64,000 bases of DNA, taken from Actinomycetota bacterium (GTDB lineage Bacteria > Actinomycetota > Actinomycetes > Actinomycetales > Dermatophilaceae). The notes beneath the pieces are model-generated. The model saw only the letters and a list, made by a program, of their open reading frames with translations, was not told the origin of the DNA and did not search any database. How positions within the stretch are numbered: the stretch's first letter is position 1; every line of letters begins with the position of its first letter. The position numbers and the translations under genes are program-made. This document shows positions 7,681 to 16,434 of the stretch, piece after piece. The stretch covers positions 1-64,000 of the forward strand of contig JAIUNK010000007.1 in assembly GCA_020161845.1 (NCBI GenBank), given 5' to 3'.

Positions 7681-8462
7681 GTCCCGACGAGCGCAACCGG
7701 CTGCAGGGTCGGCTGCAGGGCCGGCTGCAGGGCCGGCAGCAAAGCCGGAAGCAGGGTCGTCAGCAGCGCCGGCAGCACGGCGAGCGCCCCGGCGACGACG
7801 AGCAACAGGGTGTCCCAGCGGGTCCAGGGGGCGGGCTCCAACCAGGTACGGCGTCGCCCCGTCCGCACCGGCGCCGAGTAGCCCCGCGCTTCCATCGCCA
7901 CTGTCATCCGCCCGGCCTGCCGAATCGCGTCGACCAGCAGCGCGAAGGTGAGTCGGGAGTAGTGCCCGAACTGGGAGATCGGGGAGCGGGTCGGGCCCAG
8001 CCCCCGGGCCCGTCGCGACCGCTGCAGCGTGTCCCAGTCCTCCCCGAAGGCGTCGAGGCGCTGCAGCGCCGCGACCGTGGCAAGCACCGGACGGCCGGGC
8101 ATCCGCAGTCGTTGCCCGAGGTGGTCCCCGAGCGTGAACGGGTCGATGAAGGAAGCGAACACGATCCCCGGCACCACGAAGTACGCGACCCGCAGGCCCG
8201 CCACGACCGCGGCATCGACGGCCCGCGGCGAGGCGAGCAGCCAGTTCGACCAGGCCACCGAGCCGAACGCCAGGACGCCGGGCAGCAACCGCCACCACGG
8301 GATCCGCCCGCCGCGGCCGACGAGCAGGACCACCACGAGGAGCTGTACGCCGAACGCCACCAGCCCCGACCGCAGTCCCGACAGGCTGAGGCCCCCGGCC
8401 AGCAGCAGCATCGAGGCCGCCAGCAGCGACAGCGGCCCGCACCGCGCCAGCACCCCGCTCAT
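7674..8462 (-). CDS. ykoC: ECF transporter T component (EcfT/CbiQ family), thiamine/HMP uptake
   Basis: The 262-residue polytopic protein starts at 8462 and overlaps the ATPase gene by 4 bases. It has four N-terminal helices, a cytoplasmic coupling region with RSRRARGLGP and MTVAMEARGYS (the two Ala-Arg-Gly coupling motifs of EcfT) and one C-terminal helix. It links the ATPase to the substrate-binding S component. The C-terminus is a run of short repeats (LPALLPALQPALQPTLQP) encoded by a repeated DNA tract that continues as the 15-bp repeats past the stop. The YkoC name follows from the ykoE-type neighbour and the upstream TPP riboswitch. Confidence 0.88.
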   Translation of the reverse strand: MSGVLARCGPLSLLAASMLLLAGGLSLSGLRSGLVAFGVQLLVVVLLVGRGGRIPWWRLLPGVLAFGSVAWSNWLLASPRAVDAAVVAGLRVAYFVVPGIVFASFIDPFTLGDHLGQRLRMPGRPVLATVAALQRLDAFGEDWDTLQRSRRARGLGPTRSPISQFGHYSRLTFALLVDAIRQAGRMTVAMEARGYSAPVRTGRRRTWLEPAPWTRWDTLLLVVAGALAVLPALLTTLLPALLPALQPALQPTLQPVALVGTR

Positions 8463-10072
8463 CGCGCCAACCCCCCTCCGGGGGCCGGCCTACCGGACCC
8501 GCCCGGGGCCGGGGCCCTCAGCAGGGTGGTCGCGTCGGCGAGTGCGGCCAGGCTCGGATCATGGGTGGCCACCGCGACCGCCGTACCGGCCCGCGCCGCC
8601 GCAGCCACCAGCCCCGCGACCGCGGCCCAGGTGTGCCGGTCCTGGCCGACGGTCGGCTCGTCGAGCGCGGCGACGCCCGGCCCGTGCGCGAGTCCGCTGG
8701 CCACGGCGAGCCGGCGCAGCTCCCCCCCGGAGAGTCGATGCGGGTCGCGCCCGGCGGCGGGCAGCAGGCCGAGCAGATCGAGCAGGCCGCGCCCGCGGGT
8801 CTGGGCCCAGGCCTCCTCGCGTCCGAGCGCCCGCGCGGTGGCCAGCAGCGACGCGGCGACGCTGGCCCCGACGACGGTCAGCTCGGCCCGCTGCGGCACC
8901 CAGCCGATCCGCTCGGCGAGCTGCGGCGAGGTCCACCCAGCCGGTTCGGTCCCGGCCCCGCGAGAAAGTCCGTCGCAGGCCACGACCCGCCCCGACGTGG
9001 GCCGGTCCAAGCCCGCCACCAGGTTCAGCAGGCTCGACTTGCCGGCCCCGCTGGGCCCGCTCAGCGCCTGGACGGCCCCGGCATGGCAGGTCAGGTCTAC
9101 CCCGTCGAGGGCCAGGGTCCGGCGCGGCTCCCGACGTACCACCGAGAGCCCCTGCCGCGCCCGGCGCTCCAGCGACACCCGTTCCGCGCGCAGCACCCAG
9201 CCCCACGGCGCCTGCTCGACGAACGGTGCGACGAGTTCGGTGGGTACGTCGACGGGTTCGGGGCCGGCCGCGCCCGGCACCCAGATGCCGCGGGCCAGCA
9301 GGTCCTCGGCACGGTCGGCCAGCACCGCGGCGATCGGCCCGTCCGCGACGAGGCGTCCGTCGTCGCCCAGCACGACGAGCCGGTCGACGACGTCGACCCA
9401 GCCCTCCAGCCGGTGCTCGACGACGACCAGGGTGCAGGGGTGTTCGCGGACGATTCGGCGTACGGCGTCGCGCACCGTCGCCGCCGCCGTGGCGTCGAGC
9501 ATCGCGGTCGGCTCGTCGAGCAGCAGCGCGCCGGGGCGCATCGCCAGCACCCCGGCCAGCGCGAGCCGCTGCGCCTCCCCGCCGGAAAGGGCGTCGGTGC
9601 GGCGCTGCGGGCCGTACGGGAAGCCGACCGCCGCCAACGCCCACTCGACCCGGTCGCGGATCTCGGCGCGCGGCAGCCCCAGGTTTTCGGGGCCGAACGC
9701 CACGTCCCGCCCGACCCGCCCCGCGACCCGGGCGTCGGCGGGGTCCTGGACGGCCAGCGCGACGCGGCCGTCGCCGGCGACGACCGGGCGGCCGTCGACC
9801 AGGACGTCGCCGCGCAGCTCGCCGGGGTCGATCTCCTCCAGCACGCCGGCGAGCGCCCGCAGCAGGGTCGACTTGCCCGACCCGCTGGCGCCGACGAGCA
9901 GCACCTTCTCGCCGGGCTCGATGTCGAGATCGAGCCCAGCGAGCACCGGCGCGGCCGCGCCCAGCGGGGTGAAGCTGAGCCCGCGGGTGGTGAGCCGGGC
10001 GGGCGCCTCGGGGTGTGCGCGGTGGCCGGCGGTCGGCGCGTCCGAGGCGGGGCGGGCGGCGATGGGAATCAG
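8459..10072 (-). CDS. ykoD: ECF transporter duplicated ATP-binding protein, thiamine/HMP uptake
   Basis: Two ABC ATPase halves lie in one chain of about 537 residues. The first has Walker A GASGSGKST, signature LSGGEAQRLALAG and Walker B LLLDEPTAML; the second has GPSGAGKSS, LSGGELRRLAVASG and ALDEPTVGQ. It powers the YkoE/YkoC transporter. The start is unusual: no ATG, GTG or TTG lies between the end of ykoE and the first beta-strands. The first candidate codons are CTG (10072-10070), overlapping the ykoE TGA as CTGA, followed by ATT. The next GTG would remove part of the nucleotide-binding fold. A non-standard coupled start or -1 shifting from ykoE are both possible. Confidence 0.85.
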   Translation of the reverse strand: MIPIAARPASDAPTAGHRAHPEAPARLTTRGLSFTPLGAAAPVLAGLDLDIEPGEKVLLVGASGSGKSTLLRALAGVLEEIDPGELRGDVLVDGRPVVAGDGRVALAVQDPADARVAGRVGRDVAFGPENLGLPRAEIRDRVEWALAAVGFPYGPQRRTDALSGGEAQRLALAGVLAMRPGALLLDEPTAMLDATAAATVRDAVRRIVREHPCTLVVVEHRLEGWVDVVDRLVVLGDDGRLVADGPIAAVLADRAEDLLARGIWVPGAAGPEPVDVPTELVAPFVEQAPWGWVLRAERVSLERRARQGLSVVRREPRRTLALDGVDLTCHAGAVQALSGPSGAGKSSLLNLVAGLDRPTSGRVVACDGLSRGAGTEPAGWTSPQLAERIGWVPQRAELTVVGASVAASLLATARALGREEAWAQTRGRGLLDLLGLLPAAGRDPHRLSGGELRRLAVASGLAHGPGVAALDEPTVGQDRHTWAAVAGLVAAAARAGTAVAVATHDPSLAALADATTLLRAPAPGGSGRPAPGGGLAR

Positions 10073-10734
10073 CGGGCCGCGGGGAAGGCGTCGTACGTCG
10101 GGTCCTCCGGAGCGGCCGCCAACTCGGCGCCGGGTGGGAAGGACCGCAGCGCACCGGCCCGGGCCAGGGCGCGGACCAGGTAGTGTCCGCCCACGCCGGC
10201 CACCAGCGCCCCCGAGATCACCGAGAAGGCCAGGACGGCGATCTTCCAGCCCCAGGCGTATTCGGCCGCGTAGCTCCACCACTCGTAGAGCACGATCTCG
10301 AAGACCGCGGCGAGCACGCCGGCGAGGACGGCGTGCGGCAGCCGCCAGCCGCGCCACCGGAACAGCGCGAACGCGACCTCGACGCCGAGGCCCTGCAGCA
10401 GCCCGGAGATGAGCACGCCCGCGCCCCACGGGTTCCCGAGCCAGAACTCGAGCAGCGCCGCGATCATCTCGACGAACAGCGCCGCGCCCGGCCGGCAGAT
10501 GACGAGGGCGCCGACGACCGCCGGCAGCAACCAGACGCCGAGGGCCAGCGAGGAGGCGGGCGGGAAGCCGGCGGTCAGCGTGGACCAGGGCGTGTTGAGC
10601 AGGTAATCCCAGCCGAGGAAGGCGACGCCGAACGCGACGCCGAGGATCGCGGCGGTGACGAGGTCGACGGCGCGCCAGGCGAAGGGGCCGCCGCGCGCTA
10701 AGGCGCGGTCGCGGGTAAACGTGGAGGTGGTCAT
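10069..10734 (-). CDS. ykoE: ECF transporter S component, YkoE-type thiamine/HMP binding protein
   Basis: The 221-residue membrane protein starts at ATG 10734 with GGAAAGG a few bases upstream on the minus strand. It has about five or six helices; GFPPASSLALGVWLLPAVVG, FVEMIAALLEFWLGNPWG and LYEWWSYAAEY fit the YkoE family. YkoE binds thiamine or its pyrimidine precursor. The TPP riboswitch just upstream supports this assignment and indicates repression by thiamine pyrophosphate. It is first in a three-gene operon with a disordered C-terminus overlapping the ATPase gene. Confidence 0.9.
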   Translation of the reverse strand: MTTSTFTRDRALARGGPFAWRAVDLVTAAILGVAFGVAFLGWDYLLNTPWSTLTAGFPPASSLALGVWLLPAVVGALVICRPGAALFVEMIAALLEFWLGNPWGAGVLISGLLQGLGVEVAFALFRWRGWRLPHAVLAGVLAAVFEIVLYEWWSYAAEYAWGWKIAVLAFSVISGALVAGVGGHYLVRALARAGALRSFPPGAELAAAPEDPTYDAFPAAR

Positions 10735-10804
10735 GCTGGTGGTCCTTTCCCGTTGGCATCCCGTGGATCCCGAACGGGGGAGGCGTCCGTCGCGAACGAC
10801 GTAC

Positions 10805-10905
10805 CCCTGAGAAGCCCGACTCCCTACGCCGGTGTGAACCGGATCAGGTTCGAGGGTCTGCGGTGGCCCGCACTCTCAGCGCTGGTGCGCTCCCCTGTCG
10901 TGTCC
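10805..10905 (-). ncRNA. TPP riboswitch (THI box)
   Basis: Read on the minus strand, the element contains GGGGAGC, then GCTGAGAGTGCGG, then ACCCTCGAACCTGATCCGG and GCGTAGGGAGTCGGG. These are the conserved helices and CUGAGA pyrimidine-sensing loop of the thiamine pyrophosphate aptamer. It lies about 70-170 bases upstream of ykoE. Ligand binding most likely sequesters the ykoE ribosome binding site, the usual mode in high-GC actinobacteria (inference). The rest of the gap to 11037 shows nothing else recognisable. Confidence 0.95.
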
Positions 10906-11037
10906 GGCCAGGCTAGCGCACGTCTCGGCCGGTCCGCACGTGCGTGCGCGGGGGATTACGCAGGTACGCCGTAGCGGGCGGGCGGCCATCCGCCCTGGCA
11001 GACTGAGTCCCCGGAAGCACAGCGAGAGGAGTTCGGC

Positions 11038-11316
11038 GTGAGCGACAAGGTGTTCAAGCTCGTCGGCGCGGGGGCCGCCATCGGTGCGGCGGCGCTGGCC
11101 AAGCAGATCAGCGAGAAGGGTTGGAAGGCCGTGATGGCCAGCGACCCGCCGGCCAACCCCGAGGACCCGGACACCGAACTCTGGGAGGCCATCGCTTGGG
11201 CCGTCGCGTCGGGCGCCGTCATCGCCCTGGCCCGGATGCTGGCCACCCGGCAGTGGACCAAGTACTACACCAAGTCGACCGGCCACGCCCCGGACAACGC
11301 CAACGACGTCAGCTGA
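11038..11316 (+). CDS. DUF4235 small membrane protein
   Basis: The 92-residue protein starts at GTG 11038 after GAGAGGAG (11024-11031). It begins VFKLVGAGAAIGAAALAKQI, has a loop with DPPANPEDPDTE, and a second hydrophobic helix EAIAWAVASGAVIALARMLA followed by RQWTKYYTKSTG. This layout matches the actinobacterial DUF4235 family of two-helix membrane proteins of unknown function. It stands alone, head-to-head with the thiamine transporter operon. Confidence 0.8.
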   Translation: MSDKVFKLVGAGAAIGAAALAKQISEKGWKAVMASDPPANPEDPDTELWEAIAWAVASGAVIALARMLATRQWTKYYTKSTGHAPDNANDVS

Positions 11317-11483
11317 CCCCGACCCCGTCTCGCGCCGCACTGGCGCGTCTCCAGCAACGATCATCGATGTCGGGCACGTCGGGACAGTCTGGCCGCGAGA
11401 GCCCCTGACCTGCGGTGTCACCCCTTGGCCGAGTTGGGTAGCCACGAGGTCGATCATCGATGGTCGTCGGGGGAGACGTCGGG

Positions 11484-11969
11484 TCAGACCGGTGGCGGAG
11501 TCCGCCAGGGGCCGGGGGTCGCCTCGTCCGCGAAGACCAGCCAGGTTCGCGATCCGCGCACGCCGGTGATCGACTGCAGCCGCTCCAGCACGACATCCCG
11601 TAGCGTCGCCGTATCCGGCGCCCGCACCAGCACCAGCACGTCGAAGTCGGCGGCGACCAGCGCCACATGCTCCACATAGGGCACGGCGGCGACGGCCTGC
11701 CGCACTTCCCGCCAGCTGTCCTGCGCGATGGACAGACAGACGTACGCCGAGGTCGTCAGGCCCGCCCGCTCGTGCGCCACCCGCGCCGTGAACCCGGTGA
11801 CCACCCCTGATTCCTGCAACCGCTCGACCCGCGCATAAGCATTGGCCCGGCTGATGTGCAGGCGTTCCGCGAGCGCCCGCATCGACAGTCGCCCGTCGGC
11901 GACGAGGGCCGCGACGATGGCACGGTCGGTCGCGTCCAGGGTCACCGGGCTGGACGGTTGGCTTCTCAT
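11484..11969 (-). CDS. Lrp/AsnC-family transcriptional regulator (BkdR-like)
   Basis: The 161-residue protein starts at ATG 11969. Residues about 12-60 form the AsnC-type winged helix (LDATDRAIVAALVADGRLSM, ISRANAYARVERL). Residues about 75-150 form the RAM domain that binds amino acids and drives oligomerisation (YVEHVALVAADFDVLVLV). It is divergent from the bkd operon with about 100 bp between starts, the usual arrangement of BkdR, so control of that operon in response to branched-chain amino acids is the likely role (inference). The 167-bp gap after it contains two GATCATCGATG copies and nothing else I recognise. Confidence 0.88.
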   Translation of the reverse strand: MRSQPSSPVTLDATDRAIVAALVADGRLSMRALAERLHISRANAYARVERLQESGVVTGFTARVAHERAGLTTSAYVCLSIAQDSWREVRQAVAAVPYVEHVALVAADFDVLVLVRAPDTATLRDVVLERLQSITGVRGSRTWLVFADEATPGPWRTPPPV

Positions 11970-12073
11970 CAGGGCTCTTGAGATCCGTTCGTCTCGTGTT
12001 GGCCGCTTGCCTTGAGCCGAGCGTACGACTCGGGCCACCATCGTGACCACCGACCGCACAGGAAGGCGTCTCG

Positions 12074-13333
12074 ATGGCGAGCACCCCCGCGAAGAAGGCG
12101 ACCCCAGCCAAGAAGTCCGCCGATGCACGGGCCCGTAAGGCGGCGGCGCAGGTGGCGTCGCGGCACACGACGTACGATGAGGCCCACCCACCGTTCCAGG
12201 CCGGGCTCATCCCCGCCCCGGAACCGGTGCGATTCCTCGACGAGCACGGCGTCCGGGTCACCCCGATCACCGACGACTACACCGCACCCTCGGACGACGC
12301 AGCGCTGGAGTGCTACCGCCGAATGGTCATCGGGCGAAGGTTCGATGTTCAGGCGACCGCTTTAACCAAGCAGGGTCGACTCGCCGTCTACCCCAGCTCC
12401 CGCGGCCAGGAGGCCTGCCAGGTGGGCTCGGTGCAGGTGCTGCGCGACGACGACTGGTTCTTCCCCACCTACCGCGACTCGGTCGCGCTCGTGTCGCGCG
12501 GGATCGACCCCGTCGACGTGCTCACCCTGCTGCGCGGCGACCAGCACTGCGGCTACGACCCGGCGGCCACCTTCACCGCGCCGCAATGCACCCCGCTGTC
12601 GACGCAGCTGCTGCACGCGGCGGGGGTCGCGTACGGCGAGGCGCGGCAGGGTCGCGACCGCATCGCGCTGGCGTTCATCGGCGATGGCGCGACGTCCGAG
12701 GGCGACTTCCACGAGGCGCTGAACTTCGCGGCCGTGTTCAAGGCGCCGGTCGTCTTCGTCGTCCAGAACAACGGCTGGGCCATCTCCGTGCCGCTGTCCA
12801 AGCAGACGGCGGCACCGAGCCTGGCGTACAAGGGGATCGGGTACGGCGTGGTCTGCGAGCAGGTCGACGGCAACGACGCGCTCGCCGTGCTGGCCGTGGT
12901 CGGCAAGGCCGTCGACTGGGCGCGCGCCGGGAAGGGACCGGTGCTCGTCGAATTGCACACCTACCGGATGGAAGCGCACACCAACGCCGACGACGCCACC
13001 CGCTACCGGACCGCCGACGAGGTCGAGGAGTGGAGCCACAAGGATCCGGTGGTCCGGTTGGAGGCCTACCTGCGCGGGGTGAACCGCCTGGACGACGCCA
13101 CCATCGAGGGCTTCCGCGCCGAGGGCGAGACGGCCGCCGCGACGCTGCGGGACCGCATGAACGAAGACCCCGCGGTGGCGCCGGAGGCGATGTTCGACCA
13201 TGTCTACGCGACGATGACGCCGCAGCTCACCGAGCAGCGGGACCAGGTGCTGGCCGAGATCGCGGCCGAATCGGAGGGCACGGGGATCGATGCGGGGACG
13301 GCCGCAGCGCACGACGTACGGAAGGGGCACTGA
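12074..13333 (+). CDS. bkdA: Branched-chain 2-oxoacid dehydrogenase E1 alpha subunit
   Basis: The 419-residue protein starts at ATG 12074 after AGGAAGG. An N-terminal Lys/Ala/Pro-rich tail of about 30 residues precedes the enzyme. Thiamine diphosphate binding is shown by GDGATSEGDFHEALNFAAVF with QNNGWAIS; RYRTADEVEEW and HTNADD follow in the substrate loop. It decarboxylates 2-oxo acids from Val, Leu and Ile catabolism and reductively acylates the lipoyl group of E2. The sequence pattern recalls M. tuberculosis BkdA more than pyruvate-specific E1; specificity is inferred. bkdB follows after one base. Confidence 0.9.
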   Translation: MASTPAKKATPAKKSADARARKAAAQVASRHTTYDEAHPPFQAGLIPAPEPVRFLDEHGVRVTPITDDYTAPSDDAALECYRRMVIGRRFDVQATALTKQGRLAVYPSSRGQEACQVGSVQVLRDDDWFFPTYRDSVALVSRGIDPVDVLTLLRGDQHCGYDPAATFTAPQCTPLSTQLLHAAGVAYGEARQGRDRIALAFIGDGATSEGDFHEALNFAAVFKAPVVFVVQNNGWAISVPLSKQTAAPSLAYKGIGYGVVCEQVDGNDALAVLAVVGKAVDWARAGKGPVLVELHTYRMEAHTNADDATRYRTADEVEEWSHKDPVVRLEAYLRGVNRLDDATIEGFRAEGETAAATLRDRMNEDPAVAPEAMFDHVYATMTPQLTEQRDQVLAEIAAESEGTGIDAGTAAAHDVRKGH

Positions 13334-13334
13334 C

Positions 13335-14372
13335 ATGGCGCAGGTGACCTTCGCCGCCGCGTTGAACCAGGCGCTGCGCGATGCACTCGCCGCCGACGAG
13401 CGGGTCTCGGTCTTCGGCGAGGACGTCGGCGTGGCCGGCGGCGTCTTCCGCATCACCGACGGGATCGCCCGCGACCTCGGCGAGGACCGCTGCTTCGACA
13501 CCCCGCTGGCCGAGTCCGGGATCGTCGGGTTCGCCATCGGGATGTGCATGGCCGGGTTGCGGCCGGTCGTGGAGATGCAGTTCGACGCGTTCGCCTACCC
13601 GGCCTTCGAGCAGATCACCTCGCACGTGGCCAAGATGCGCAATCGCACCCGGGGGCGGCTGAGCCTGCCGATGGTGATCCGGGTGCCCTACGCCGGGGGC
13701 ATCGGCGGGGTGGAGCATCACTGCGATTCCTCCGAGGCGTACTACGCGCACACCCCCGGCCTGCGGGTCTACACCCCGGCGACCGTCGAGGACGCCTACG
13801 TCCTGCTCCGCGCCGCCATCGACGACCCCGACCCGGTGGTCTTCCTGGAGCCCAAGCGGCTCTACTGGTCAAAGGCCGAGGTGGATCTGAAGGACCTGGC
13901 GGTGCGCCAGGACCTCACCCCGCCCGGCCGCGCCGTCGTGCGGCGCAGGGGGGACGACGTGACGCTGGTGGCGTACGGGCCGTCGGTGCCGGTGGCCCTC
14001 GAGGCCGCCGAGGCGGCCACCGACGAGGGCTGGTCGGTGGAGGTCGTGGACCTGCGCACCATCAACCCGTACGACGACGACACCGTCGTGGAGTCCGTCC
14101 GGCGGACCGGTCGCTGCGTCGTGGTCCAGGAGGCCCAGGGCTTCGCCGGGGTGGGCGCCGAGATCGCGGCGCGAGTCTCGGAGCGGGCCTTCCACGCGTT
14201 GGCCGCCCCGGTGCTGCGCGTCGCGGGGCTCGACATCCCTTATCCCCCACCGAAACTCGAGCACGTCCACCTGCCCGGAGTGGAGCGGGTGCTGGACGCG
14301 ATCGCCCGGCTGCAGTGGGACGACCAGCCGGACTTGCGGTACGTCGAGAGCGCGCGAGGCGGGTCGCGCTGA
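13335..14372 (+). CDS. bkdB: Branched-chain 2-oxoacid dehydrogenase E1 beta subunit
   Basis: The 345-residue protein starts at ATG 13335. It shows the transketolase pyrimidine-binding domain (FGEDVGVAGGVFRITDGI, DTPLAESGIVGFAIG, the catalytic-region EMQFDAFAYPAFEQ) and the C-terminal transketolase domain (VVDLRTINPYDDDTV, VVQEAQGFAGVGAEI). With BkdA it forms the alpha2beta2 E1 component. It is coupled to bkdC by an overlapping TGATG. Confidence 0.92.
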   Translation: MAQVTFAAALNQALRDALAADERVSVFGEDVGVAGGVFRITDGIARDLGEDRCFDTPLAESGIVGFAIGMCMAGLRPVVEMQFDAFAYPAFEQITSHVAKMRNRTRGRLSLPMVIRVPYAGGIGGVEHHCDSSEAYYAHTPGLRVYTPATVEDAYVLLRAAIDDPDPVVFLEPKRLYWSKAEVDLKDLAVRQDLTPPGRAVVRRRGDDVTLVAYGPSVPVALEAAEAATDEGWSVEVVDLRTINPYDDDTVVESVRRTGRCVVVQEAQGFAGVGAEIAARVSERAFHALAAPVLRVAGLDIPYPPPKLEHVHLPGVERVLDAIARLQWDDQPDLRYVESARGGSR

Positions 14373-16036
14373 TGGCCGCCAAGACGTTTCTGCTGCCCGA
14401 CCTCGGTGAGGGGCTGACCGAGGCGGAGGTGATCTCGTGGGCCGTCGCGGTCGGCGACACCGTGGTCGTGGACCAGGTCATCGCCACCGTCGAGACGGCG
14501 AAGGCGCAGGTGGAGCTGCCCTGTCCGTTCGCCGGGGTGGTCGCGGAGCTGCACGGAGCGGCCGGCCAGGTCATCGACGTCGGGGCACCCTTCCTCACCG
14601 TCGACGTCGCCGCGCCGGCCGGTTCCGGTTCGGCGCTGGTCCCGTCCGGGACGCCGGAGTCCGAGCGGGAACCGCGGGTCGCGGAGAAGATGACCGAGGA
14701 GCGGGCCGGGTCGGGGAACGTGCTGATCGGGTACGGGACCTCCGAGGCCAAGCGCGGCCGGCGCCGCCGGGTGGTCGCCGCGCGCGGTGAGCTGACGCCC
14801 GGCCAGGCGGCGCACGCGGCGTCGCAGCGGGAATTCGCGTTCGGGGCGGTACCCCGCGAGCGCGCGGCACCGGCCGAATCGGGCGCTCCGGCTCGGGTCG
14901 CGCTAGCTCCAGCAAGCGCAGGTCGGAGCGCCATGACCCGGGGGGCCGAGGGAACGGCACCGGGGTCGCGCCCCGGCGACGCCGTACGGGTCATCTCCCC
15001 GCTCGTGCGGCGGCTCGCCGCTGAACACGGCGTCGACCTGAATCGGGTCCGGCCGAGCGCCCCGGGCGGGATCATCACCAAGCGCGACGTCGAGGACGCC
15101 ATCGCCTCGGGCGCTGGCGCTGGCGCATCAGCGCACGAGGCAGGCGCCCCCACCCCGGCGGGCGCCCCAGCTTCGGGCGCCCCCACCCTGGCGGGCGCCC
15201 CAGCTTCGGGCGGCACCTCGGCCATGCCCCCCGACCGTTCGTCGACCAGCCCTTTTGGCACCATGGTGCTAAAAGGGCAGGTCACGAACGGTCGGCCTGT
15301 GGATAACGGGGGCGGCGGGGGCGGCGAGGGCGCGGGGCGGCTGGTCGAGGAGCGAATCCCGATGACGGGCGTCCGCAGGGTCATCGCCGACAAGCTGTCT
15401 CAGTCGCACCGCGAGATCCCCGCGGCCACGACCTGGGTGGACGTTGACGCGACCGGGCTGCGGACCCTCAAGGACGATCTGGCCGCGACCGTCCCCACGG
15501 CGCGGATCGGCTACCTCGCCCTGCTCGCCCGCATCGTCGTCGCCGGGCTGACCCGGTTCCCGGCGCTGAACGCCCGGGTCGACGTCGAGGCCGGCGAGAT
15601 CGTCCGGCTCGGCGCGGTGCACCTGTCGTTCGCGGCGGACTCCCCGCGCGGACTCGTCGTGCCGGTCGTGCACCACGCCGACCGGATGACCACGACGGAG
15701 CTGGCCGCCGCCCTGCGCGACCTGGTCGAACGGGCCCGCGCCGGCACCCTGACCCCGGCCGAACTGACCGGGGGGACGTTCACGCTGAACAACTACGGCG
15801 GGTTCGGGGTCGACGGGTCGACCCCGCTGCTGAACCACCCGGAGGCCGGGATGCTCGGGGTGGGCCGGATCGTCGACAAGCCGTGGGTGGTCGACGGAGC
15901 GCTCGCGGTCCGGCCGGCGACGCAGCTGTCGCTGACCTTCGACCACCGGGTCTGCGACGGTGGCGTGGCCGGCGGCTTCCTGCGCTATGTCGCCGACTGC
16001 GTCGAGCGCCCCGGCGCGCTGCTGGCCGGCATCTGA
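14372..16036 (+). CDS. bkdC: Dihydrolipoamide acyltransferase E2 of the bkd complex
   Basis: The 554-residue protein has one lipoyl domain (residues about 4-80, lipoyl-lysine in VETAKAQVE), a linker, a peripheral subunit-binding domain (SPLVRRLAAEHGVDLNRVRP), a long Ala/Gly/Pro linker and the acyltransferase domain ending in LTFDHRVCDGG with catalytic His and Asp. It transfers the acyl group from lipoamide to CoA. The long linker holds a 33-bp direct repeat (15143-15208) and an in-frame copy of the 60-bp palindrome, translated roughly as TMVLKGQVTNGRPVDN. No lipoamide dehydrogenase gene is in the window. Confidence 0.92.
   Translation: MAAKTFLLPDLGEGLTEAEVISWAVAVGDTVVVDQVIATVETAKAQVELPCPFAGVVAELHGAAGQVIDVGAPFLTVDVAAPAGSGSALVPSGTPESEREPRVAEKMTEERAGSGNVLIGYGTSEAKRGRRRRVVAARGELTPGQAAHAASQREFAFGAVPRERAAPAESGAPARVALAPASAGRSAMTRGAEGTAPGSRPGDAVRVISPLVRRLAAEHGVDLNRVRPSAPGGIITKRDVEDAIASGAGAGASAHEAGAPTPAGAPASGAPTLAGAPASGGTSAMPPDRSSTSPFGTMVLKGQVTNGRPVDNGGGGGGEGAGRLVEERIPMTGVRRVIADKLSQSHREIPAATTWVDVDATGLRTLKDDLAATVPTARIGYLALLARIVVAGLTRFPALNARVDVEAGEIVRLGAVHLSFAADSPRGLVVPVVHHADRMTTTELAAALRDLVERARAGTLTPAELTGGTFTLNNYGGFGVDGSTPLLNHPEAGMLGVGRIVDKPWVVDGALAVRPATQLSLTFDHRVCDGGVAGGFLRYVADCVERPGALLAGI
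15143..15208 (+). repeat. 33-bp direct repeat in the bkdC linker
   Basis: Two adjacent 33-bp copies differing by one base encode the linker peptide GAPTPAGAPAS / GAPTLAGAPAS. They lie just before palindrome copy B in the same linker. Confidence 0.75.
15233..15306. repeat. Dispersed palindrome with DnaA-box-like site inside bkdC (copy B)
   Basis: The same element as copies A and C: GACCGTTCGTC end, CCATGG centre (15261-15266), CACGAACGGTC end and CTGTGGATAA (15297-15306) after a 3-base spacer. One extra base sits in the left arm. It keeps the bkdC frame open and adds about 25 residues to a disordered linker. Confidence 0.8.
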
Positions 16037-16111
16037 CCCGGGCCGCTCACGCCGCCCCACCTGGATGAGGTCGCCCTCGTGGGGCGAGGGGCCGGGTGTC
16101 CGGGGACCGGT

Positions 16112-16244
16112 GTCGGCTGAGGACGTACAGTACTGCAGCCGAGCGGCACCCAGCAGAATGTCGCAAACCCCTGAACTGCATCGTTACCGTCCGGGGCGCG
16201 GCATCGTGAGCCCACTGGGCCAGTACTGTACGTCCGGAGCCGAC
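16112..16244. repeat. 133-bp element with 24-bp terminal inverted repeats
   Basis: Arms 16112-16135 and 16221-16244 match at 22 of 24 positions (GTCGGCT..GGACGTACAGTACTG). The 85 bases between contain no reading frame of note. It lies 75 bases after the bkdC stop in a 398-bp gap that shows nothing else I recognise. It resembles a miniature inverted-repeat element or a large hairpin; the arms share an ACRTACAGT core with the element at 33262-33377. Confidence 0.6.
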
Positions 16245-16434
16245 TCCATCGCCGCAAGCCCCCACGCCCGGCTGAGTCGACTCACCTGACGCGACGGTCG
16301 CCGACCCAACGCAGCCGAACCCTCACGCGGCCGAACCCAACGACGACGGCCGCAGGCGCGTCGGAAGGCGGTTCCGGGTCGGATCGGGGTCGTCCCCGAG
16401 TGCGGTGGACGACGGTACGGCGAGAGGATGGGCT

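Noticed and set aside
7962..10412. An 816-codon plus-strand open frame
   Set aside because: It is a low-complexity Ser/Arg/Pro translation lying antisense to ykoC and ykoD.
11330..11483. Inverted or direct repeats around CGATCATCGATG
   Set aside because: Only two short copies (12 bp) without further symmetry; too weak to call an element.
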